Numbered from the stretch's first letter, positions 25,585-34,048 are shown. The stretch: DNA of 64,000 nucleotides from Bacteroidota bacterium (GCA_023393915.1 JAEXBS010000043.1:138402-202401), one strand, 5' to 3'. Notes: generated from the sequence alone by a model not told the origin. A program made the numbers and translations.

Positions 25585-25740
25585 TTATGGGGATACCGTT
25601 TGTGTTTCTCCTGTACTCATGTTCTGAAACAAATCGGGAAAATACATACTCAAGGCAAAGTATAGCACAATCATCACGACAATTAGTACAATAACAGTAA
25701 CAACTAAAGGACCTGGTTTATTCTTTTTTGAAGGTTCCAT
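25585..25740 (-). CDS. Possible small single-span membrane protein
   Basis: A 51-codon frame, translated by hand, that looks like a real membrane peptide: basic start MEPSKKNKPGP, one hydrophobic helix (LVVTVIVLIVVMIVLYFAL), then SMYFPDLFQNMSTGETQTVSP. The positive-inside charge pattern and length of the helix are convincing, but there is no recognised family, no clear -33/-7 promoter and no close neighbour in the same direction apart from the DUF1648 gene 270 bases upstream. Confidence 0.4.
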   Translation of the reverse strand: MEPSKKNKPGPLVVTVIVLIVVMIVLYFALSMYFPDLFQNMSTGETQTVSP

Positions 25741-26014
25741 AACATAGGTTTTTAATACCATTAAGTATGCTATAATAGTGCCATTCTGATATTCAATTAC
25801 TTGGCAGCTATAACAATGAGTGCTTTATCGAAAAACTGTATGGCTAGACATTAGCGAGCAACAAACGCGACTTCAAGTTATACAATACTTTTTTGGCAGT
25901 TTAATTTAACAAGAAATGATCGGAAGAGTTCTAGTAATATCGAGGTATTTTAATCGTATGTCCTGCGGACAAAATGAAAGCTTAGTTATTGTACGAAGCC
26001 TTACTAGCATATTA
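25741..26014. other. Intergenic DNA with a repeat-bounded segment
   Basis: No gene is seen. The segment 25801-25899 is bounded by two direct copies of TTGGCAG and contains an inverted pair TATAAC (25809-25814) / GTTATA (25877-25882). Further on is a small inverted repeat TGTCC-TGC-GGACA near 25960-25972. The organisation suggests a small repeat element or the relic of one, downstream of the DUF1648 gene. Confidence 0.35.
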
Positions 26015-26464
26015 TTACGAACTTTTCCTGAATAGAACAAACAAAACAACTGGTATAAATGCAAACAATATGAAAATGAGAATTTGAATAATATTACTGA
26101 TCTCTGGTAAGGCTTTTATTGTATTTAAAAATATGATAAAAAAAACGGATGTAATTATAATAGAGAATATGCCAAGGAAAATCTGCATTTTTCTAAATGT
26201 AGAAGCTTTATTATTACTATCAATATCGATAGGATAATTTAGTTTATCTGGGTTTTTACTTAAAATGAAAATAAAACCAAGTAAGATTATATTTACAACA
26301 AGCATTATTATCAGACTAGACTTATAGCCGTACTTTGTTACTTTACCATCCAATCCATAGTGGATTGGTACATTTTGAATTTGATTTTCATAAGCAAAAA
26401 ACAACATAAACATTAATAGTATTAATGATATGCTTATGATGAATAAATAATTTTGTTTCTCCAT
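26015..26464 (-). CDS. DUF1648 domain membrane protein
   Basis: A 149-residue integral membrane protein with four predicted helices: about 7-24, 50-68, 92-112 and 122-143. Between the first two lies VPIHYGLDGKVTKYGYKSS, the DUF1648 signature (P-x-H-x-x-x-x-G-x...G). Function is unknown; in Gram-positives the domain occurs in SdpI-type immunity proteins, which is not evidence for that role here. Base composition is more AT-rich than its neighbours and the gene is isolated in a gene-poor region beside tRNA genes, so recent acquisition is possible. Confidence 0.75.
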   Translation of the reverse strand: MEKQNYLFIISISLILLMFMLFFAYENQIQNVPIHYGLDGKVTKYGYKSSLIIMLVVNIILLGFIFILSKNPDKLNYPIDIDSNNKASTFRKMQIFLGIFSIIITSVFFIIFLNTIKALPEISNIIQILIFILFAFIPVVLFVLFRKSS

Positions 26465-26604
26465 ATTTTAGGTAGCTAAATAAAATTAATATTTAAATAT
26501 AAGTAAAGAAGAAATCGAAAAGAAAAATGGAATAGAGAATAATCAAAATCACCCAAGTTTTGTTCTTGGTCCCTGATTTCTGATTCGTTTTGAGGAGTCC
26601 GAAA

Positions 26605-26645
26605 AGAAAAAAATCCCACTAAATAAAAAGTTTTAGTGGGATTTG
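26605..26645 (-). terminator. Terminator of the tRNA-Asp pair
   Basis: A 12-bp perfect stem AATCCCACTAAA / TTTAGTGGGATT followed by seven or more T residues on the minus strand, downstream of both tRNA genes. Confidence 0.85.
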
Positions 26646-26667
26646 TAATTATTTGCAACTTGCAGTG

Positions 26668-26741
26668 CGATCCGGACGGGATTCGAACCCGCGACCTCCG
26701 CCGTGACAGGGCGGCATTCTAACCAGCTGAACTACCGGATC
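26668..26741 (-). tRNA. tRNA-Asp (GTC), second copy
   Basis: 74 bases folding into a cloverleaf: acceptor GATCCGG/CCGGATC, D-arm TTCAGCTGGTTAGAA, anticodon stem-loop CCGCC-CTGTCAC-GGCGG with anticodon GTC, and T-arm GCGGGTTCGAATCCCG. No CCA is encoded. Identical to the copy 110 bases to the right. Confidence 0.96.
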
Positions 26742-26777
26742 AATTTATTTTTTATAAAGAAAATAACAAAACTTCTG

Positions 26778-26851
26778 CGATCCGGACGGGATTCGAACCC
26801 GCGACCTCCGCCGTGACAGGGCGGCATTCTAACCAGCTGAACTACCGGATC
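26778..26851 (-). tRNA. tRNA-Asp (GTC), first copy
   Basis: The same 74-base cloverleaf with anticodon GTC. It is proximal to the shared promoter; the two genes form a tandem transcription unit ended by the hairpin downstream. Confidence 0.96.
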
Positions 26852-26886
26852 AAAAAATTAAAGAACTCCTTTCTTTTTGGTGACTG

Positions 26887-26917
26887 CAAAATTAACCATT
26901 TTATTGTTCCCTACAAA
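26887..26917 (-). promoter_or_regulatory. Promoter of the tRNA-Asp pair
   Basis: On the minus strand: TTTG (26914-26917), exactly 19 bases, then TAATTTTG (26887-26894). This is a textbook Bacteroidota promoter, about 35 bases before the first tRNA. Confidence 0.8.
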
Positions 26918-26922
26918 TTATT

Positions 26923-26957
26923 TTATAAAAAAAATGCCCTTCATTTTGAAAGGCATT
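26923..26957 (-). terminator. Terminator after trxA
   Basis: Stem AATGCCTTTCA / TGAAGGGCATT (minus strand) with one G-T pair, loop of three, and eight T residues after it. It overlaps the tRNA promoter region. Confidence 0.8.
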
Positions 26958-26977
26958 AATTATCAGTGTGTATTTTT

Positions 26978-27295
26978 TTATAAATGCGCTTGAAGTTTCT
27001 CGCTGATCACCTCTTTTGGTGCTACTCCAACGATTTTATCAACTACTTCTCCATTTTTGAAAATAAGAACTGTAGGAATATTTCTGATTCCATAGTCAAC
27101 AGAAACTTGCTGGTTGTTGTCTACATCTACTTTTCCTACGATCGCTTTTCCTTCGAATTCCGTAGCCACTTCTTCGATGATTGGTCCAAGAACTCTACAC
27201 GGTCCGCACCATACTGCCCAAAAATCAACAAGTACTGGTTTATCTGAGTTTAATACAGTTTCTTTAAATGAACTGTCTGTAATTTCTAATGCCAT
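26978..27295 (-). CDS. trxA: Thioredoxin
   Basis: A 105-residue cytoplasmic disulfide reductase. Active site WCGPCRVL near 30-37, the conserved KVDVDNN near 58-64, cis-Pro in IRNIPTVLIF and the C-terminal helix. Length and motifs are those of TrxA. It stands alone with a terminator; the TAGATTTG sequence upstream could be its -7 box. Confidence 0.96.
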   Translation of the reverse strand: MALEITDSSFKETVLNSDKPVLVDFWAVWCGPCRVLGPIIEEVATEFEGKAIVGKVDVDNNQQVSVDYGIRNIPTVLIFKNGEVVDKIVGVAPKEVISEKLQAHL

Positions 27296-27364
27296 AATTA
27301 TCTTTTTTCTTTACTAATTTGTTATACAAATCTACAAAAATCTCTCACAGCTTTTGTCATAGAA

Positions 27365-28543
27365 TTATCTATGTACTGCATTCGTTTTTTCTATAGTTGA
27401 TTTATCATAAATCTCCTTCAAAACGGAAGCGAAGTAATCGATCTCTTCCCTGGTCGTTAAATGGCTAAAAGAGACTCTTAAGGGTGTTGTTACCTCCATT
27501 TCGTCTTCACTTAAAAGACTCATCATTACCATTGATGGTTTTGCTGCTCCCGAGCTGCAAGCACTTCCTTGAGAAATGGAAATCCCTTTCATATCTAGTT
27601 GCAGTCCAATGAGTGGATTCTTGAAAGGAAGCAATACACTGAGTACGGTATAGAGACTTTTCTCTGGATCATGTGAAAAACCATTGAACTTCACTCCAGG
27701 AATATTCTCTGATAGCTTTTCTACTGCATACTGCTTAATTGCTCCCATATGGTTTGAATACTCCTCCATATTTTCTAGACAAAGCTCTAAAGCTTTTCCC
27801 AGCCCTACAATTCCCACAACATTCTCTGTACCTGCTCTTAACTCTCTTTCTTGAGTTCCTCCAAGAATCATCGGCTTTAATTTGGTGGATTTGCGAATAA
27901 AAGCAAACCCTGCTCCTTTCGGTCCATGAAATTTATGTGCACTGCAAGAAGCAAAATCAAGTGGTATTTTGGAAAAATCGAGATCAAGATGCGCTACAGT
28001 CTGCACGGTATCCGAGTGAAAATAAGCGCCGTAATCTTTGCAAAGCTTTGCAACAGCTTCTATGTCTAAAAGATTGCCAATTTCATTGTTGGCGTGCATT
28101 AAAGTAACCAAAGTTTTTTTCTCAGAAGCTTCCAGGGCACTATGAATCTTTTCTAAACTAATTTCTCCATTCTGATCAGCTTGAAGGTAAACGACCTCTA
28201 CTCCACAACGCGACTCTGCATCTTTTACCGCTTCTGAAACACACTTATGCTCCATTGGGGAAGTAATGATCCGCTCTACTCCTAAATGAGCTACACAGGA
28301 CTGGATGATAAGGTTATTGGATTCGGTACCGCAGGAGGTGAAAATGATTTCACCCGGAACCACTTTTAAAGCATCAGCTACCTTACGGCGAACCCCTTCA
28401 ATAATCGATTTGGCTTCTTGACCCACACTGTGTGTCGAGGAAGGATTTCCGTAATTCTCTTGCATCACTTTTACCATCGCTTCAATGACTTGTGGATCCA
28501 TTGGGGTGGTAGCAGCGTTATCCAAATACACTTTGGTTTTCAT
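27365..28543 (-). CDS. Cysteine desulfurase (IscS/NifS family)
   Basis: A 392-residue PLP enzyme that takes sulfur from cysteine for Fe-S clusters or thiolation. The N-terminus VYLDNAATTPMDP is typical; the PLP lysine is in CSAHKFHGPKG near 204 and the catalytic Cys in GSACSSGAAKPS near 325. The loop length and SACSSG put it in group I (IscS/NifS-like). The ATG is the second codon of the open frame (the first is TTG). Neither iscU nor suf genes are beside it, so its partner cannot be inferred. Confidence 0.92.
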   Translation of the reverse strand: MKTKVYLDNAATTPMDPQVIEAMVKVMQENYGNPSSTHSVGQEAKSIIEGVRRKVADALKVVPGEIIFTSCGTESNNLIIQSCVAHLGVERIITSPMEHKCVSEAVKDAESRCGVEVVYLQADQNGEISLEKIHSALEASEKKTLVTLMHANNEIGNLLDIEAVAKLCKDYGAYFHSDTVQTVAHLDLDFSKIPLDFASCSAHKFHGPKGAGFAFIRKSTKLKPMILGGTQERELRAGTENVVGIVGLGKALELCLENMEEYSNHMGAIKQYAVEKLSENIPGVKFNGFSHDPEKSLYTVLSVLLPFKNPLIGLQLDMKGISISQGSACSSGAAKPSMVMMSLLSEDEMEVTTPLRVSFSHLTTREEIDYFASVLKEIYDKSTIEKTNAVHR

Positions 28544-28622
28544 CAAAAAATTTTAATTATGGGTTACTTAGGTAAAACCTAGGTTTAAGCAAGGTTTATG
28601 TCCAAAAAAATCTAAGGTAAAA

Positions 28623-29210
28623 TTAATGAAAAAATCTGAAATGACTTTCCTGAGCAAATTCCATCATTGGGTAATCATTAGAGGTATCTCCAAAGGCAAT
28701 AATTTTATCAAAAGAACGGTCTATAAGATAATCTTTTAGGCGATTTACTTTTTCTTCTCCATTGCAATTGGTTCCTAAAAACTTCCCCGTAAATACTCCC
28801 TCCTTAAATTGAGCTCTAGTTGCAATAAGATCCATTTCATAAAAGTCAGCGAAAGGCTTAGTCCAAACATCTAAACTTGCAGTGACAAGGACCGACTGCG
28901 TCAATTCTTTATTTCTAGAATCAAGAAACTCTTTGGCTAATTCTCTTAATAGTTCCTGATGATTGGAATCGAAAAAAATCTGGGCCCTTTGTTCTAACTT
29001 CTCTTTTCTCTCCCCTTTTAGTACCGAAGAAATAAAACTTCGTTTTACCGGCTCAGCAGGTAGCAATTTCACTTTCAATAAAGCAAAAAGAGGCAAGTGC
29101 TTAGCTAATGCCCAATAATATTTCTTTCGATCATAATATCGAAGAAATTGAAACATAGTATCTTTAGTGGTCAGCGTTCCGTCGAAATCAAAACAGTAGA
29201 GTTTTTTCAT
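28623..29210 (-). CDS. HAD-superfamily phosphatase, subfamily IB (SerB-like)
   Basis: A 195-residue HAD hydrolase with DFDGTLTTKDT (motif I, residues 8-18), VTASLDVW (motif II) and AFGDTSNDYPMM (motif III) close to the C-terminus; a short helical cap lies between. It is 19 bases downstream of a UbiA-type prenyltransferase, and such pairs are recurrent. A plausible role is removal of the 5-phosphate from the prenyl-phosphoribose made by the neighbour, by analogy with the decaprenyl-phosphoryl-arabinose pathway, but this is inference. Confidence 0.82.
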   Translation of the reverse strand: MKKLYCFDFDGTLTTKDTMFQFLRYYDRKKYYWALAKHLPLFALLKVKLLPAEPVKRSFISSVLKGERKEKLEQRAQIFFDSNHQELLRELAKEFLDSRNKELTQSVLVTASLDVWTKPFADFYEMDLIATRAQFKEGVFTGKFLGTNCNGEEKVNRLKDYLIDRSFDKIIAFGDTSNDYPMMEFAQESHFRFFH

Positions 29211-29229
29211 GGATTCAAAGCCTGGTAGC

Positions 29230-30117
29230 TTATTGTTTAAAATAGATTAGAAGGAAAAAAGACAGGATCCATAAAACCACTGTAGCCTGAATATAGCGAT
29301 CTTTATAAATGACGCGGGTTGGAGATTCTGTGCGGTTGTAAACCAGGGTTTGCTGCAAATACCTAAGAAGTGCAAAAACTACGAATATAACGGTGTAAAA
29401 AATTCTAGAGCCAAATTTTCTTTGCACTTCTGGAGTTACAGTAAACATTAAATAACTCACAATAGCTAGAGTCACCGAAATAGAAAGCGCTATATCAGCA
29501 AACTGAACATTATAACCGTCCAGAGCTCGTCGGGTTCTACCTGATACCTGTGCATTAATGAGTTCTCCTCTTCTCTTTCCTAGAGCTAGGACTAAAGCAA
29601 GAATAAAAGTAAGAAGAATAGCCCATTGTGAGATAGGAATTCCTGTCGCATAACCTCCTACCAGAATTCGAAGTACAAAACCTAGAGACACCAAACAAAC
29701 ATCAACAATAGCTACGTGCTTCAAATAAAAGGTGTAGAGTAAATTCATACACAGATAAAAAGCAAGCACGCCTACTAGTTCAATCCAATGAAGATCTAAA
29801 AAGAAGTAGCCCAAAGCAAGAAGCCCTACCAGAAGTAGTATAACTCCCAACAGTATCATTCTTGCACCCGACTTCGAAATAGCACCACTTGCTAAAGGAC
29901 GTAGACGCTTGACCGGATGCTTCCGATCCGATTCGATGTCCGAGTAATCATTTATAATGTAAATACAACTCGAGGTCAAAGAGAAGACCAAAAAGGCAAA
30001 GACACTTTGATAAAATAAAGAAAAATCAAGAACATTACCCGAAAAGAAAAGGGGAAGAAAAACAAAAAGATTCTTAATCCATTGTTCGACTCTAAGTAAT
30101 CTGAAAATCTTGGTCAT
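29230..30117 (-). CDS. UbiA family prenyltransferase, decaprenyl-phosphate phosphoribosyltransferase-like
   Basis: A 295-residue inner-membrane enzyme with about nine helices. The signature NDYSDIESDRKHPVKRLRP near 56-74 is the Asp-rich, HP-K-RP motif of phosphoribosyl transferases that join PRPP to a polyprenyl phosphate; a second loop has LGKRRGEL near 180. Together with the HAD gene it would make prenyl-phospho-ribose, a possible pentose donor for cell-envelope glycans. Substrate specificity is by family only. Confidence 0.85.
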   Translation of the reverse strand: MTKIFRLLRVEQWIKNLFVFLPLFFSGNVLDFSLFYQSVFAFLVFSLTSSCIYIINDYSDIESDRKHPVKRLRPLASGAISKSGARMILLGVILLLVGLLALGYFFLDLHWIELVGVLAFYLCMNLLYTFYLKHVAIVDVCLVSLGFVLRILVGGYATGIPISQWAILLTFILALVLALGKRRGELINAQVSGRTRRALDGYNVQFADIALSISVTLAIVSYLMFTVTPEVQRKFGSRIFYTVIFVVFALLRYLQQTLVYNRTESPTRVIYKDRYIQATVVLWILSFFLLIYFKQ

Positions 30118-30181
30118 CGTTATAAAATCTGCACAAAAATAAGTTATTTTAACAGAATAAAAAGCGGGCTTTACCTAGAAC

Positions 30182-30210
30182 AAAAAAAGACTGCAAATGC
30201 AGTCTTTCTT
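30182..30210 (-). terminator. Terminator after the OmpA-like gene
   Basis: Perfect 10-bp stem AAAGACTGCA / TGCAGTCTTT with a 2-base gap and T-run on the minus strand. Confidence 0.8.
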
Positions 30211-30229
30211 ATGTGGTTAGAATTGCCTG

Positions 30230-30928
30230 TTATTGACGAACTTCTTGTTGTGCGTCTTGAATCATTTCCTCGTTTGCTGTAATAGCGAATTCTACGCGGC
30301 GATTTTGCGCTCTACCAGCATCCGTTGAATTGGTAGCTACAGGCTCTGATTCTCCCATACCCATGGCAAAGAGTCTTGAAGAACTCACTCCTTTGCTCAC
30401 CAGATAAGATTTAACAGAATTCGCACGTCTTTCAGAAAGCCCTTGGTTGTACGCATCCGTTCCTTTACTGTCTGTATGACCGTAAACATTAATGTTGGTA
30501 TCTGGGTTGTTAATTAATACCGTAGAGAGTTTATCAAGATTCGATTTAGCAGCAGCCGTAAGGTTTGAGGAATCAAATCCAAAATTCACTACGCTTTCAG
30601 GAAGACTTACACGAATTCCTTCGCCCACTCTTTCCACTTCAGCTCCAGGAAGGGTTTCTTCTATCTCTTTGGCTTGCTTGTCCATTTTTGAACCGATAAC
30701 GTTACCCACAACGCCACCAACAACACCTCCAAGTACTGCTCCCTGCGGTGCATTACCTCCTTTTCCAATATTGTTTCCAAGTACTCCTCCAAGAACAGCT
30801 CCCGCAGCTGCACCAATCACGGTACCTCTTTGTTGGTTATTTGAATTCTGAACTGCCTCACAACTTGTAAAAATTAAAGCTGAGGATAAAAACAATGCGC
30901 CAAATTTGGCTTTATTAATTGATATCAT
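30230..30928 (-). CDS. OmpA family lipoprotein with glycine-zipper domain
   Basis: A 232-residue outer-membrane lipoprotein. The lipobox is FTSC (Cys23). A glycine zipper (GTVIGAAAGAVLGGVLG, then GAVLGGVVGGVVGNVIG) covers about 35-80 and may insert in the membrane. The OmpA-like peptidoglycan-binding domain covers about 105-220, with VYGHTDSKGTDAYNQGLSE and RRVEFAI. It should tether the outer membrane to peptidoglycan. It is 28 bases downstream of the lipocalin gene and ends in a terminator. Confidence 0.9.
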   Translation of the reverse strand: MISINKAKFGALFLSSALIFTSCEAVQNSNNQQRGTVIGAAAGAVLGGVLGNNIGKGGNAPQGAVLGGVVGGVVGNVIGSKMDKQAKEIEETLPGAEVERVGEGIRVSLPESVVNFGFDSSNLTAAAKSNLDKLSTVLINNPDTNINVYGHTDSKGTDAYNQGLSERRANSVKSYLVSKGVSSSRLFAMGMGESEPVATNSTDAGRAQNRRVEFAITANEEMIQDAQQEVRQ

Positions 30929-30956
30929 AAAATAGTATTTATAGTTTATTATTTAA

Positions 30957-31433
30957 TTAGTCTGAGGTTTTCTCAAAATGATAAACCACTTGAACGTTTG
31001 CACCTTCATAAGGTACGTTTTGTTGAAGCGTAAAATGCGTTTCACTTTGTTCAACCAAATTAAGTGCATAACCGGCCGTCACATTCTTCGCCTTTTCACC
31101 CTCTCCTACTTTCTTAAATAAAAAGGTGTTTCCAGATTGAACATGAAAACTAATAGGCTGAGTTAAGGTAGGACAGTCACCAGTTCCATTAATTGAATAC
31201 GATCCCGTATTGTTATTGGGAACCAAATGCCATACACTCCCCACAAAACATTGTGCATCAGCTCCTGAATCAAAAGGTTTAATAGACAATGAACGGTCGT
31301 AGTTTACACTTGTTATGCGCCAATCACCTTTCATTTTCAAATAATCGGCACGATCAGCCTGAGCTATTTTTGCTGTGGAACACGAAACACTAAGAAAGGC
31401 TCCTGTGATTCCTAATAGGATCCAATTTTTCAT
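30957..31433 (-). CDS. Lipocalin-like lipoprotein
   Basis: A 158-residue lipoprotein with lipobox VSC (Cys18). The mature part has GDWRITSVNYD near 40 (the lipocalin G-x-W), two Cys that could form a disulfide (AQCFVG and GDCPTL), and beta-rich segments to the end. It resembles the small lipocalin-like proteins common in Bacteroidota; ligand unknown. It is co-transcribed with the OmpA-like lipoprotein downstream, pointing to an envelope role. Confidence 0.75.
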   Translation of the reverse strand: MKNWILLGITGAFLSVSCSTAKIAQADRADYLKMKGDWRITSVNYDRSLSIKPFDSGADAQCFVGSVWHLVPNNNTGSYSINGTGDCPTLTQPISFHVQSGNTFLFKKVGEGEKAKNVTAGYALNLVEQSETHFTLQQNVPYEGANVQVVYHFEKTSD

Positions 31434-31529
31434 AATAAAATGGGTTTTACATCTTTTTTAGATACATTCAAAACCATGCCAATCCTAGTAAAATAGAAGA
31501 AAGAAAAGTTTCATAATTCCCACTAGGGT

Positions 31530-31575
31530 TAAAAAAAACCTTTGCAGAAAAACGCTGCAAAGGTCAAAAAAAGGT
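31530..31575 (-). terminator. Terminator after the subtilase gene
   Basis: Perfect 10-bp stem ACCTTTGCAG / CTGCAAAGGT, with T-runs on both sides. Confidence 0.85.
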
Positions 31576-31603
31576 AGGATTTCATCCTATTGTATATTGT
31601 GTT

Positions 31604-33337
31604 TTATTTCACTGTAGAAGGATGCTTCTTCGCAGTCTTTGTTTTTTGCACATTGGCGGCTCTTCTTAGGTTTTTAGAATCTGCCGAATTTCCATTATAA
31701 AACTGCGTGTACGCATACTGCGCTGCTTTACCCAAATCAATTACTCCGCCAGCTCGCGAAATCAAATCGAATCGATTGTTCTCATTGCTAGGAAGCATCG
31801 CATTTACTTTCGATACGTTTGCTGTTTTAACAAGAGCCTCGATAAGTTGCTCTGGTGTTAAATTCGGCATATATGCCCAAAGTACCGCTGCTGCTCCTGC
31901 AACTACAGGGGAAGCCATAGAGGTTCCTTGTAAATACTCGTACTTACCGTCCGGAACTGTTGAATAAATACCTTGCCCTGGAGCAAACACATCCACCATC
32001 TTTTTGTTGTAGTTTGAAAATTCCGCTCTTAAAAACTCATTGTCATCAGTAGATGCTCCTACTATGATTGTATTGTTAACAAACGGCGCTGGATCGGTCG
32101 CATTTTTAAAATTGGTTGGATAATAAATATGCTCTTGGATATCTTCGTTCTCATTTCCTGCTGCTTTCACTAAAAGCACCCCTTTGCTCTGAGCATACTC
32201 AAATGCTTTCCAAACTTCTTCTTTTCCTGGAGACACTGGTTTTCCAAAACTCATATTAAGAATTTTAGCTCCATTATCCACCGCATAACGAATGGCATTC
32301 GCTACATCTTTATCGCGCTCATCTCCATTAGGTACCGTACGTACTGTCATTATCTTTGCTACTTGATGCGCTACTCCATATTGTGGCTCCTCTCCTTGCG
32401 CGTATCCGGCAATGATTCCAGCTACGTGAGTACCGTGCTGTGCATCAGGGCCTTCGTAATGGTTGTTTCCATAAATGCGCTCCTTATAGTTTTCGTAGTC
32501 GTCGGCTACAATTTCAGCTCGTGGATCAAAATCCAAATTGTACTGCTTGGTTGCTTGAGGCCCGTAATAATCTAACGCAGCTCCAATTTCTTTGGTCATT
32601 GTTTTTTCAACCTCCTCAGAAGGTTTATCCTTCATTTCGGGATCTTGGATGGCGCCCATAAGGAGCTGTAAACTCATAGCTTCTTCTTGAGTAGAAGGCT
32701 TAATGCTAGCGAGCACTTCTTGTGAAAGAGGCTTGCCGTTAAGCAGTTTAATCGCACTAGGAATGAGCTCCTTGATCCTTGCATAATTAGCGTAGCCTTG
32801 TTGAGCTTCCATGGATTTTTCCATAAAAATACGCTTACTCTTCAGGTAGATTTCAAATTCTTCTGGCCTCTGAGCTTGATTGGCTTTATTCTCTGCTGAA
32901 GTGCCTCCCTCAAAAATAGGTTGGTATTTCTTCACCATCCGAGTTACCTCGAAATTATCTACATCTACATCACCGTTCTTTCCTCCAATAAAATTCCATC
33001 CGTGAACATCATCAATGTATCCATTATTGTCGTCATCAATACCGTTGCCTGGGATTTCTCCTGGATTTTTCCACATATTGTTGATGAGTCCCGGGTGATC
33101 CACCTCAACTCCACTGTCAAGTACACCCACCACCACTGTAGTAGGTTTTAAGCCTCGTGATTGAAGGTATTTGTAAGCATTTTCTGTATTAATTCCATAA
33201 ACCCCTGCTGCTGCATGATCCATATGATACCAAGTCTTCTCTGCCACTGCAAGCGCCTTATTGGATGTTTCTTCCGTCTGCGCAGTGAACAAACCAATAT
33301 GCATAAGGGCTACGACTGATAAAACGAGTTTCTTCAT
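31604..33337 (-). CDS. Subtilisin-like serine protease (S8)
   Basis: A 577-residue secreted protease with a signal peptide (ending FTAQ). The catalytic triad is intact: Asp74 in VGVLDSGVEVDHPG, His near 303 in GTHVAGIIAGY and Ser near 472 in GTSMASPVVAGAAA. About 230 residues are inserted between Asp and His, largely helical, a feature of this Bacteroidota group. No type IX sorting domain is seen at the C-terminus, which ends in a basic tail, so the enzyme is more likely periplasmic. It follows the WbqC-family gene by 13 bases and may share its transcript. Confidence 0.9.
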   Translation of the reverse strand: MKKLVLSVVALMHIGLFTAQTEETSNKALAVAEKTWYHMDHAAAGVYGINTENAYKYLQSRGLKPTTVVVGVLDSGVEVDHPGLINNMWKNPGEIPGNGIDDDNNGYIDDVHGWNFIGGKNGDVDVDNFEVTRMVKKYQPIFEGGTSAENKANQAQRPEEFEIYLKSKRIFMEKSMEAQQGYANYARIKELIPSAIKLLNGKPLSQEVLASIKPSTQEEAMSLQLLMGAIQDPEMKDKPSEEVEKTMTKEIGAALDYYGPQATKQYNLDFDPRAEIVADDYENYKERIYGNNHYEGPDAQHGTHVAGIIAGYAQGEEPQYGVAHQVAKIMTVRTVPNGDERDKDVANAIRYAVDNGAKILNMSFGKPVSPGKEEVWKAFEYAQSKGVLLVKAAGNENEDIQEHIYYPTNFKNATDPAPFVNNTIIVGASTDDNEFLRAEFSNYNKKMVDVFAPGQGIYSTVPDGKYEYLQGTSMASPVVAGAAAVLWAYMPNLTPEQLIEALVKTANVSKVNAMLPSNENNRFDLISRAGGVIDLGKAAQYAYTQFYNGNSADSKNLRRAANVQKTKTAKKHPSTVK

Positions 33338-33350
33338 TAGTATAATCTAT

Positions 33351-33968
33351 TTAATTGATAAGTAATTGTTTTATATAAGTTGAACTTTCAGGTCCCTTGT
33401 TACAAAGCAAATCTAATACCGATAAATCGTTTTGAAAACCGAACTTCTCATCAAAAGTCTGGTAATAAGGGGGAAGCGAATATTCCGATGGACTTTTAGC
33501 CGAGAATTTTTCCCTTAGATCTTCACCCACAATATTCTTCTCATACACTGTAGTCAACTCATGCGAAGACGGCCACTTGAGTAACTCCAATACTTTGGCC
33601 AAAACTTTTTCATTAAATTGAAACAGCAAAGGTTCAGGAGTAGTGAACAGATCCTCTAAGGCATCTTCATAGAATTCGAAATAAGGAGAACTTTGATAGG
33701 CAGTTTTAATAGATTTCCAATGAAGGGATTGCCAATTTTCAGCGTAAGAGATCTCAATTTCATCGTATACACGTTTTCCTGAATGCCGGATCGGTATAAT
33801 CAGGGGAAGCTTACCATTCGCACCGTAGATTACTGTTCGGTTTCTATAGGTTTGCTTTGGAAAATGTTCTTTACTTTCTAATAATACAGTTGTATTTTCC
33901 TTGGCATAAAAGTGCAACCAACTGATGGGTGGAAAATAAAACAAGGGAAGTAATAGGGAAGTATTCAT
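33351..33968 (-). CDS. WbqC family protein
   Basis: A 205-residue protein with the WbqC pattern: LLLPLFYFPPISWLHFY at the start, YRNRTVIYGANGKLPLIIPI, and the conserved WQSLHWKSIKTAYQSSPYF. Members are encoded in O-antigen or housekeeping loci but lack a proven activity. I start at MNTSLLLP; a longer reading would place codons in a strong hairpin. The gene belongs to the conserved parA-to-lepB block of Flavobacteriia. Confidence 0.85.
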   Translation of the reverse strand: MNTSLLLPLFYFPPISWLHFYAKENTTVLLESKEHFPKQTYRNRTVIYGANGKLPLIIPIRHSGKRVYDEIEISYAENWQSLHWKSIKTAYQSSPYFEFYEDALEDLFTTPEPLLFQFNEKVLAKVLELLKWPSSHELTTVYEKNIVGEDLREKFSAKSPSEYSLPPYYQTFDEKFGFQNDLSVLDLLCNKGPESSTYIKQLLIN

Positions 33969-33989
33969 AAGTTCAATGTATGTAGCAAC

Positions 33990-34020
33990 GATGGTCTTCT
34001 CCTTAAGGAAAAAGACCATC
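33990..34020 (-). other. Strong hairpin between lepB and the WbqC-family gene
   Basis: GATGGTCTT / AAGACCATC (9 bp) encloses a further TCCTT/AAGGA pairing, giving an almost closed 31-base rod. No T-run follows on the minus strand, so it is not a standard terminator. It could reduce translation of the downstream gene or stabilise processed mRNA. Confidence 0.5.
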
Positions 34021-34048
34021 AATTGTAGAGCTTTATTTTTTGTTTGAT

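Noticed and set aside
25801..25899. Integron attC site
   Set aside because: The inverted cores TATAAC/GTTATA do not match RYYYAAC/GTTRRRY and there is no integron integrase in view.
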